Assembly (NCBI GenBank): GCA_016783345.1
Contig: JADHWT010000046.1
Location: 1 to 8,284 of the forward strand
Direction of reading: 5' to 3'
Source: Candidatus Omnitrophota bacterium
Lineage (GTDB): Bacteria; NPL-UPA2; BS750m-G34
DNA length: 8,284 nucleotides
A program made the translations under genes and the position numbers. Below the pieces are notes generated by a model. It saw nothing but the letters and a program-made list of their open reading frames with translations, was not told the origin of the DNA and ran no database searches. Numbering within the stretch: the first letter of the stretch is position 1; each line of letters begins with the position of its first letter. Positions 1-5,312 of this stretch are shown here, piece after piece.

Positions 1-297
1 TCTACAAAGACAACTGTTGAGGAGGATGAGGATGATGATGCGGCGGTTGATAGTTTTGACAATAGTACCAGTCTATTAAGAGCTAACGTAGACACTACGC
101 GCTATTACGACTATGCCTATATAACGGGCCTGGATGAAAGCACAACTTCTGACTCAATTGCTGCTGATAGAGGGGCTGACGACACTTTAGATGCCGATAG
201 CAATCACAAAGATGCTGGCGTAAATGTCCTCTATGTAGATGGCCATGTCTCATGGATACCTGGGTCAACTCTTGTTGATACCAGCCTAATAGACTAA
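1..297 (+). CDS. C-terminal part of a prepilin-like protein (H-x-DG type tail), 5' truncated by window edge
   Basis: Reading frame 1 is open from the first base to a TAA at 295-297 and gives 98 residues. The N-terminal prepilin peptide and the hydrophobic helix, if present, lie outside the window. The recognisable part is the tail, NHKDAGVNVLYVDGHVSWI. It matches the C-terminal motif His-x(9-10)-Asp-Gly of type II/IV pseudopilin-like proteins that are abundant in Planctomycetes, Verrucomicrobia and Omnitrophota-like genomes. The visible part is rich in Asp, Thr and Ser, with an acidic run near residues 7-13. Such proteins are processed by prepilin peptidase and assembled into pili or pseudopili. 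The stop lies 10 nt before the likely start of the O-antigen-ligase-like gene, which suggests co-transcription. Family assignment rests on the tail motif alone. Confidence 0.72.
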   Translation, partial: STKTTVEEDEDDDAAVDSFDNSTSLLRANVDTTRYYDYAYITGLDESTTSDSIAADRGADDTLDADSNHKDAGVNVLYVDGHVSWIPGSTLVDTSLID

Positions 298-307
298 TCA
301 GTTAAAT

Positions 308-1963
308 ATTACTAAATTTTTAGAATTAATTGTAGTCCTACTTATAGCGCTCATCCCCTTTGTCTCCACTTCCCTCACCTATGATCCGACAATAATAAAA
401 ACGACCTTTATTAAGGCAGGGCTCATCACAATCCTTGCTATTTATTTAATAACGTCCTTTAAGGATAAAAAAATCAAAATCAGAAAAATTTCTCCTGTGT
501 TTTGCCTTATTCTCCTTGTGGCTTACGTAATTCTTAATTTTATCTTTAAATATCAATTCGCTTCATCTGAAAAATTATTCACTACACTCCTCTTTTTCTG
601 CTTTTTTTTCGTCCTGGCCCATCTCTCAGTAACTCCCCGCTTTATCCGATTAATAATATGGCAGTTCTTTATCATAACCTCTCTAATCGGGTTCGTATGC
701 CTTATCTACTACTTTATCCACAGGATGGCTTCGCCTACTCATTATCAACGCACATATCTCTTTTTCTATAATCCTAATTTTTTAGCCAGTTATTTTGTAT
801 TCTCAATCCCTTTAAGTCTGTGCCTGCTTCATGAAAGGTATAAAAAGCAAAACCCCCTCCTCTATCTCTTAACCCTTATTCAAATCGGGGGCTTTATCAC
901 CACCCTCTCCCGCGCAGGTTCCCTGGGCTTTAGCGCATCTATCCTATTTCTCATTTTTTTAAGGAGTTCAAAAAAAATCTGGAGGCATGTCGCTATCTTT
1001 CTTCTAATAGCGATTCTATGCGGCTGTGTCCTTGTGATGTCCATGCCCCATACCTTTACGCCTCTCATTGGTATACGCAGCCCTATCTGGCAGGGGACAC
1101 ACAAGATGATAAAAGAAAATCTTCTGACAGGCACAGGCATCGGTTCATTTTCTAAGGTCTATCCTTCTTTTAGGCCGCCTGAATATTTTCTTTTCCGTGA
1201 TGCCGCGCCAATGACACTCCACAGCCATAATGAATTTTTAGAGATATGGGCAGAGCTCGGGATTATCGGCCTTTTACTCTGGTGCGGGTTTTTAGTCTCT
1301 CTCTTTTACTTTGTTTTAAAAAAAATAGATAGCTCCAACTCTTTATTTATCCATGGGGCCCTTTCCGGTATAGTGGGGCTATTCATACAAAATATGTTTT
1401 CTGTGAGTCTACGCATCCCCTTTATAAATTTTTACCTCTGGATAGGGCTTGGTATGAGTATGGCTTTAATTAAAAATAAAAATTTTGGCCAGGCACCTTT
1501 ACGCCTTCAAGGAATGTTTCCGCAGGCCAAAAAATTAATCCTCGCCTTTCTTTTTCTTGGCCTTATAATCTGGACATCTGTTAGATTTATAGTCTTTCCA
1601 TTTTTAGGGGATTTCTATTTTGGAAGGGGGTATCTCGAGCGGAGAAAAGGCAACCTCTCACGGGCAATAAGTTATTACAGCAAGGCCATTAATTTTACAC
1701 CTCAGCCACGCGACATCTATTACAAACGGGCATTTATTTTAGGAAAAACAGGAAGAGAAAAAGACGCCCTTAACGATTATCTAAAAGTAGAAGAAATTTC
1801 TCCTGGCTATGCAAGGATCTATCGCAACTTAGGGATAACCTATCTCTCTTTAGGAGAGATTGATAAGGCAATAGAAAATTTAAACAAGGCTATAGCTACA
1901 AATCCATACGACAGCCATGCGCATAATAGCCTTGGGGTAGCCTATGAAAAAATGCGCAGATAA
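308..1963 (+). CDS. O-antigen ligase / pilin O-glycosylase-like membrane protein (Wzy_C family) with C-terminal TPR repeats
   Basis: Multi-spanning membrane protein of the Wzy_C superfamily, which transfers or polymerises undecaprenyl-linked glycans on the periplasmic side. With the start proposed here it has 551 residues. Hydrophobic segments run from about residue 5 to about 420. The hallmark HSHNEFLEIWAELG (H305 and H307) sits in the large periplasmic loop, preceded by GTGIGSFSKVYPSFR. From about residue 435 there are three full TPRs (starting GDFYFGRGY, PRDIYYKRA, YARIYRNLG) and half of a fourth, ending at ...GVAYEKMRR. The first standard start codon is GTG at 497, but the frame stays open upstream to 293. 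The residues encoded there (KFLELIVVLLIALIPF, then a second hydrophobic stretch) look like the first two membrane segments of the family. No ATG, GTG or TTG occurs in that extension, and ATT at 308 would give (M)TKFLELI. There is no clear Shine-Dalgarno, so coupling to the prepilin stop is possible. Ligase, polymerase and pilin glycosylase cannot be told apart from sequence. Confidence 0.85.
   Translation: MTKFLELIVVLLIALIPFVSTSLTYDPTIIKTTFIKAGLITILAIYLITSFKDKKIKIRKISPVFCLILLVAYVILNFIFKYQFASSEKLFTTLLFFCFFFVLAHLSVTPRFIRLIIWQFFIITSLIGFVCLIYYFIHRMASPTHYQRTYLFFYNPNFLASYFVFSIPLSLCLLHERYKKQNPLLYLLTLIQIGGFITTLSRAGSLGFSASILFLIFLRSSKKIWRHVAIFLLIAILCGCVLVMSMPHTFTPLIGIRSPIWQGTHKMIKENLLTGTGIGSFSKVYPSFRPPEYFLFRDAAPMTLHSHNEFLEIWAELGIIGLLLWCGFLVSLFYFVLKKIDSSNSLFIHGALSGIVGLFIQNMFSVSLRIPFINFYLWIGLGMSMALIKNKNFGQAPLRLQGMFPQAKKLILAFLFLGLIIWTSVRFIVFPFLGDFYFGRGYLERRKGNLSRAISYYSKAINFTPQPRDIYYKRAFILGKTGREKDALNDYLKVEEISPGYARIYRNLGITYLSLGEIDKAIENLNKAIATNPYDSHAHNSLGVAYEKMRR
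723..737. repeat. 15-bp shared repeat, copy A (inside ligase gene)
   Basis: The 15-mer GGATGGCTTCGCCTA here is repeated exactly, in the same orientation, at 6305-6319. It includes the small inverted repeat GGC-TTC-GCC. In this copy it is read in sense and encodes part of RMASPT, just before the YQRTYLFFYNPNFLASY segment of the ligase. A chance exact 15-bp match in a window this size is possible but unlikely, roughly a few percent. Confidence 0.5.
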
Positions 1964-2640
1964 ATAGAATAGAAAAGGGTCCTAAAGAGTATCCTGAAAT
2001 TCAATTTTGACGTCCCCTTTTCTCTTTCAAAAAAGATAATGGGTATCTCTTTTATCCGAAATCCCTTTTTCTTTATCTTAAAGAGGACCTCTTCTACTAT
2101 CGAAGGCCCTTTAGACCTTATATCTGAAACAATTGCGCTAAGGGCTGAACGCTGAAAACATCTGTAACCTGAGGTCCAGTCGTACACAGAAAAACCCAGG
2201 ACGCACCTGAGATACAAATTTGCCATACGGCTTATCACCCTGCGGCCAAAAGCCCTCCCCTCCTCGCCGCCGCCTTTAATATACCGGGAACCAATGACAA
2301 CATCAAAGTCTTTTGCTTCTCTTACCAGGTCTTTGAGATATCTTGGGTGATGAGACATATCAGCATCCATCTCAATAATTAAATCACTCCCCTGTTTAAG
2401 CGCCAGCTCAAACCCATATGCGCCAGCTAATCCCCTTCCTCTTTCCCCCTCTCTTTTAACAAGAAAGATATTGTCAAACTTTTTACTAATGTCTTCAACT
2501 ATCTTAAAGGTGCCGTCAGGAGACGAATCATCTATAACAAATACGGACCACTCAGGATGGTTGTTTTTGATAAGACGTATTACCTCTGCGATATTTTCCG
2601 CTTCATTATAAGTAGGCAGGACAATTGAGACTTTTTCCAT
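1942..2640 (-). CDS. Polyprenyl-phosphate mannose/glucose synthase-like family 2 glycosyltransferase (DPM1 type)
   Basis: Transfers a sugar from a nucleotide sugar to a polyprenyl phosphate at the cytoplasmic face of the membrane, providing lipid-linked sugar for envelope glycans. The protein has 232 residues from the ATG at 2640 and no C-terminal membrane segments, which fits the soluble DPM1 class. Visible GT2 motifs are IVLPTYNEAENI (6-17), DDSSPDGT (37-44), the metal-binding D92-A-D94 in EMDADMSHHP, GSRY (117-120), DWTSGYRCF (154-162), and a late EREKGTSKL typical of dolichol-phosphate mannose synthases. A TTG three bases upstream (2643) could also serve, but ATG is preferred. The start lies 8 nt after the stop of the YdjM-like gene, so the two are probably one operon. 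The 3' end overlaps the convergent ligase gene by 22 nt. The exact donor sugar is unknown. Confidence 0.88.
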   Translation of the reverse strand: MEKVSIVLPTYNEAENIAEVIRLIKNNHPEWSVFVIDDSSPDGTFKIVEDISKKFDNIFLVKREGERGRGLAGAYGFELALKQGSDLIIEMDADMSHHPRYLKDLVREAKDFDVVIGSRYIKGGGEEGRAFGRRVISRMANLYLRCVLGFSVYDWTSGYRCFQRSALSAIVSDIRSKGPSIVEEVLFKIKKKGFRIKEIPIIFFEREKGTSKLNFRILFRTLFYSIYLRIFS

Positions 2641-2648
2641 CAATAGTC

Positions 2649-3089
2649 TTAGAATTTTATCTTGAGGAATCTTTCACTCTCAAATCCTTTGCTTATGCGA
2701 TAGGTTAGAAAATAAAACCATGGTGAATTCCTTCGAAAATGGGTAAAGCAATATATCTGATCCATAAGAAGATGAATGGCAAGACTTAAAAACACAACCC
2801 AGCCCCAATCTACTTTAAGATACCACAGCAACAGGCCCAACATTGCCAGTAATTCATATCCATGCAAAAGGACATAAATTTTCTTTAACTTAAGCGTATA
2901 GAAAATATTAAAAAAATTCCGAAGGGGCATAATCTTCCACCCCCAGTTACGGACATAGTCAAAGAGATGGTCAACGTCAATAAATATACCCGCGAAACTA
3001 AAAAGTATAGCTTTAAAAAAAGATTGGGTTATGAGCCAAATGATGACTCCGCCACTCAAGGATACAATAATATGATGCTTAACTTTCAT
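2649..3089 (-). CDS. Small multi-spanning membrane protein, YdjM/DUF457-like putative metal-dependent hydrolase
   Basis: The 146-residue protein has four or so hydrophobic segments (about 7-20, 24-37, 80-91, 96-109). It also has a spaced set of potential metal ligands: H5-H6 near the start, D38-V-D40-H41 in GIFIDVDHLFDY, H76 and E79 in LHGYELL, and H106/D110 in HLLMDQ. This His, DxDH, H..E, H...D layout resembles the membrane-bound YdjM/DUF457-type predicted hydrolases. The reaction is unknown and I assign no symbol. I chose the ATG at 3089 (MKVKHHIIVS). The longer in-frame ATG at 3122 lies inside the tRNA gene, and the extra residues would be encoded by tRNA sequence. No strong Shine-Dalgarno is visible. 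The gene begins 14 nt after the tRNA CCA and is followed at 8 nt by the DPM1-type glycosyltransferase, so it may act in lipid-carrier or envelope metabolism (inference). Confidence 0.7.
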   Translation of the reverse strand: MKVKHHIIVSLSGGVIIWLITQSFFKAILFSFAGIFIDVDHLFDYVRNWGWKIMPLRNFFNIFYTLKLKKIYVLLHGYELLAMLGLLLWYLKVDWGWVVFLSLAIHLLMDQIYCFTHFRRNSPWFYFLTYRISKGFESERFLKIKF

Positions 3090-3103
3090 TTTTCTATACG
3101 ATA

Positions 3104-3192
3104 TGGTGCCGGGGGCCGGCATCGAACCGGCACGAAGTGTGAACTTCCACGGATTTTAAGTCCGTGGCGTCTACCAATTCCGCCACCCCGGC
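3104..3192 (-). tRNA. tRNA-Leu (anticodon UAA), CCA encoded
   Basis: The minus strand folds as a class II tRNA. The 7-bp acceptor pairs GCCGGGG with CCCCGGC, the discriminator is A (3107), and an encoded CCA occupies 3104-3106. The D-arm is GGCGGAATTGGTAGACGCC. The anticodon stem-loop is ACGGA-CTTAAAA-TCCGT with anticodon TAA, reading UUA/UUG. The long variable arm is GAAGT-TCAC-ACTTC, and the T-arm is GCCGG-TTCGATG-CCGGC. The long variable arm, A73 and the anticodon all agree with leucine. It has its own promoter just upstream and lies directly before the YdjM-like gene on the same strand. Confidence 0.97.
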
Positions 3193-3205
3193 ACGTATAA
3201 GATAG

Positions 3206-3234
3206 ATTATATCGCACTAATATGGGTTATACAA
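3206..3234 (-). promoter_or_regulatory. Sigma-70-type promoter for tRNA-Leu (and probably the two genes after it)
   Basis: On the minus strand there is a -35 TTGTAT (3234-3229), a 17-nt spacer and a perfect -10 TATAAT (3211-3206). Transcription would start near 3199, about 7 nt before the mature tRNA 5' end. Position and spacing are ideal. No terminator is visible between the tRNA and the downstream YdjM-like and glycosyltransferase genes. Confidence 0.8.
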
Positions 3235-3243
3235 AATATTTTT

Positions 3244-4227
3244 TTAGGAAGGAAGTTTTATTTGATGGGCGATGATAGCGCCCACTGCGATGGAGTACAA
3301 CTTGATTTCATGGGTGTCTGCCCTGGATGGCACAACAATCGGGACCTTAGCGCCGGCTACAATCCCTGCCACTTTAGCCCGGGCAAAATAGACCAGCATC
3401 TTATAAAAGACATTACCCACGTCTATGTCATCCACAATGAATATATCTGTCTTGCCTGCTACAGGGCTCTTAAACCCCTTTGCCTGTGCCACCTCCATAG
3501 ATATTGCATCGTCCAGGGCAAGAGGCCCATCAATAACAGCGCCCTTGATCTGGCCCCTCTCTCCCATCTTGGCCAGGGAGGCATCATCCACAGCAGTCTT
3601 CATCTTCTCGCTTATCGTCTCTACCGCAGCCAGAAGCGCCACCTTTGGCTGGTCTATGCCCAGGGCATTGGCAATGGATATGGCATTCTCTATGATCTGA
3701 CGCTTCTCGTCAATCTCAGGTTCTATATTTATCCCTGCATCCGACATCAGCATCAAGCGATCAAAGCCTTCTGCCTCAAACACAGTGACGTGGCTTAGCA
3801 AATGGTCTGTCCTTAATCCCTTTTCTTTATCCAGCGCCGCTTTTATAACAGTGGCTGTCTGGACCAGACCCTTCATTAAAAAATCCGCCTTGCCTTCCCG
3901 GATGAGCTTTACCGCGTCCATAGCTGCCTTTTTGTTGTCAGGCTGATCGATTATCGTATATTCTTTAACAGGGATTTTTTCCTTCTGGCAAACCTTTGTG
4001 ATTTTATTTTTATCGCCGATCAGAATGCTCTCGGCAATACCCCGGACCCTCACCGCATCCACAGACTTAAGTGTCGAGCCATCCTCAGCTGCTATGACAG
4101 CCAATCTCTTTGGCCCATATACAGATCCAAGATAGGTAGCCACATTGAGAATGCCCTCAAAACTTGTTATCCTGGAAATCTCTGCCCATTCCGGAATGCG
4201 TTTTTTCGGGTGATGGGATTTATTCAT
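3244..4227 (-). CDS. ptb: Phosphate butyryltransferase-like (phosphate acyltransferase)
   Basis: Converts a short or branched acyl-CoA and phosphate to acyl-phosphate and CoA. The acyl-phosphate is then used by the kinase encoded just upstream to make ATP. The 327 residues are somewhat longer than the usual ~300 because of an N-terminal extension (about 1-20, MNKSHHPKKRIPEWAEI). Family signatures are FLMKGLVQTATVIKAAL (116-132), SHVTVFE (145-151), LMLMSDAGINIEP (158-170), GPLALDDAIS, the conserved DIFIVDDIDVGNVFYKML, and the C-terminal VPIVVPSRADTHEIKLYSIA. These fit the Ptb branch of the phosphate acetyl/butyryltransferase family better than classical Pta. The ATG overlaps the buk stop in an ATGA, with a good AGGAG 5 nt upstream. 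Substrate (butyryl, isobutyryl, 2-methylbutyryl, propionyl) cannot be read from sequence. The order buk-ptb is the reverse of clostridial ptb-buk. Confidence 0.9.
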   Translation of the reverse strand: MNKSHHPKKRIPEWAEISRITSFEGILNVATYLGSVYGPKRLAVIAAEDGSTLKSVDAVRVRGIAESILIGDKNKITKVCQKEKIPVKEYTIIDQPDNKKAAMDAVKLIREGKADFLMKGLVQTATVIKAALDKEKGLRTDHLLSHVTVFEAEGFDRLMLMSDAGINIEPEIDEKRQIIENAISIANALGIDQPKVALLAAVETISEKMKTAVDDASLAKMGERGQIKGAVIDGPLALDDAISMEVAQAKGFKSPVAGKTDIFIVDDIDVGNVFYKMLVYFARAKVAGIVAGAKVPIVVPSRADTHEIKLYSIAVGAIIAHQIKLPS

Positions 4228-5273
4228 GAATACTCCTTTGCCTTTTCCTCTGCTTTAAGCACACGCAATGCACCTCTAGCCAATGCCTTCATCTCTTCTT
4301 CCCCGGGATAGATTAAAACTTTAGCGATAAAGGAGACCCTCTTTATAATCTTTTCAGTAACCAAGCCGGACTTCGCTATCCCTCCTGTAAGCACAATGGC
4401 ATCGACATGCCCCTCCAATACACTTGCGCAGGCAGCTATCTCTTTAGCTGTCTGATAGGCCATAGCCTCCAAAACCAGGGCTGCCTTTTCATCTCCATTT
4501 TCAATGCTTTTTTCTATCTCAGGGACGGAATCTGTCCCTAAATAAGCAATCAATCCGCCTTCTTTAGTCAGCTTCTTTAACAACTCTTCTAATTTATATT
4601 TTCCCGAGTAACAGAGCCTCACCAGATCCCCTATAGGTAACCCCCCTGCCCTCTGGGGTGAAAACGGCCCCATGCCGAGAAGTGCATTATTGACGTCGAT
4701 GACCTTTCCTCCCCTCAGCGCGCATACTGATATGCCGCCGCCCATATGAGCAATAATAAGGTTTTCTCCTGCAACATTCCTCGCCACGGCCTTCACATTC
4801 AATGCATGGAACAGGCTTCTACGCTCAATCTCCGGAAAGCCTGATATCCTTGCCACCGGCTCCATCTCGTCTGTAGGAACTGGATCAACTGTGAATGCAG
4901 GGATGGAAAATTTCTTTCCGATCTCATGCGCAATAAGGCATCCCAGATTGGAGGCGTGTTCCAGCTGCCATATGCTCTCATCTTCTAAATCCTCCACCAT
5001 CTTTTTATTTATCTTATAGGTTCCGCCGGGGAGAGGTCTCATCAATCCACCCCTGCCCACTACTGCATGGAGCTCATCCAGTTTCACCTTGTGTTTTTCA
5101 AGCTTCCCCAGGATGAGCTCCTTACGGAATGAATACTGGTCTTTGATTTTTTTAAATGGTTTGAGCTCATCCGGATTATGCGCGATATTCTCCTCAAATA
5201 CCATTTCCTCGTCATTGAATAAAGCGAGCTTGGTGGAAGTGGAGCCGGGATTTATAACTAAAATTTTAAACAT
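4224..5273 (-). CDS. buk: Butyrate kinase-like acyl kinase
   Basis: Catalyses acyl-phosphate + ADP to carboxylate + ATP (reversible), the energy-yielding step after phosphate acyltransferase. The 349 residues are close to the usual ~355. The ASKHA-fold motifs are intact: phosphate-1 loop INPGSTSTK (7-15), GRGGL (73-77), TVDPVPTDEM (128-137), HALN (156-159), phosphate-2 loop AHMGGGISV (175-183), and the adenosine motif VLTGGIAKS near 294-302. Buk rather than acetate kinase is indicated by the GRGGLMRPLPGG and VDPVxTDE segments. The ATG at 5273 encodes the expected MFKILVINPGS. No Shine-Dalgarno is evident before it, since the 33-nt gap to cimA is A/T-rich and holds a REP-like palindrome, so expression may depend on readthrough from cimA. 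Real substrate may be a branched-chain acyl phosphate. Confidence 0.93.
   Translation of the reverse strand: MFKILVINPGSTSTKLALFNDEEMVFEENIAHNPDELKPFKKIKDQYSFRKELILGKLEKHKVKLDELHAVVGRGGLMRPLPGGTYKINKKMVEDLEDESIWQLEHASNLGCLIAHEIGKKFSIPAFTVDPVPTDEMEPVARISGFPEIERRSLFHALNVKAVARNVAGENLIIAHMGGGISVCALRGGKVIDVNNALLGMGPFSPQRAGGLPIGDLVRLCYSGKYKLEELLKKLTKEGGLIAYLGTDSVPEIEKSIENGDEKAALVLEAMAYQTAKEIAACASVLEGHVDAIVLTGGIAKSGLVTEKIIKRVSFIAKVLIYPGEEEMKALARGALRVLKAEEKAKEYS
4233..4237 (-). promoter_or_regulatory. Shine-Dalgarno of ptb inside the 3' end of buk
   Basis: Minus-strand AGGAG with a 5-nt spacer to the ATG at 4227. With the ATGA overlap it supports translational coupling of buk and ptb. Confidence 0.75.
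4521..4539. repeat. Perfect 6-bp inverted repeat inside buk
   Basis: AGGGAC (4521-4526) and GTCCCT (4534-4539) around a 7-nt loop, encoding GTDSVPE-like residues in Buk. The residue count against the family pattern YLGT..xEvEk seems unchanged, so it is not an insertion. It could be chance or a small palindromic element. Confidence 0.35.
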
Positions 5274-5291
5274 AGAAAAATGGGAAAAATT

Positions 5292-5312
5292 AAATGGTGT
5301 CTGTCACTATTT
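5292..5312. repeat. REP-like palindrome at the cimA/buk junction
   Basis: Plus-strand AAATGGTG (5292-5299), loop TCTGT, CACTATTT (5305-5312): 8-bp arms with one G.T pair. On the minus strand the second arm carries the cimA stop codon (5309-5307) and the element fills most of the space before buk. The core GTGTCTGTCAC resembles palindromes I associate with REP/RAYT-type elements in many environmental genomes (from memory, not searched). It lacks a T-run on the minus strand, so it is not a convincing intrinsic terminator. Confidence 0.5.

Noticed and set aside
25..42. GAGGATGAGGATGATGATG tandem triplets
   Set aside because: Simple acidic low-complexity coding (Glu/Asp run) in the prepilin-like protein, not a regulatory repeat.
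497..499. GTG start for the ligase
   Set aside because: It has no Shine-Dalgarno and would discard two hydrophobic segments that read as genuine family N-terminus.
2641..2643. TTG start one codon before the DPM1-like ATG
   Set aside because: Adds a single residue, and ATG at 2640 is the better start.
3087..3122. Longer start (ATG at 3122) for the YdjM-like membrane protein
   Set aside because: It lies inside the tRNA-Leu T-arm, and the added residues are just translated tRNA sequence. ATG at 3089 gives a sensible N-terminus.
3262..3798. Plus-strand open frame of 178 codons opposite ptb
   Set aside because: Lies antisense to a well-supported gene. Its residues (many Cys, His, Leu) show no family motif, so it is a shadow of the ptb codons.
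5274..5306. Intrinsic terminator between cimA and buk
   Set aside because: The palindrome there has a weak A/T-rich stem and is not followed by a T-run in the minus direction, and the genes are otherwise tightly spaced.
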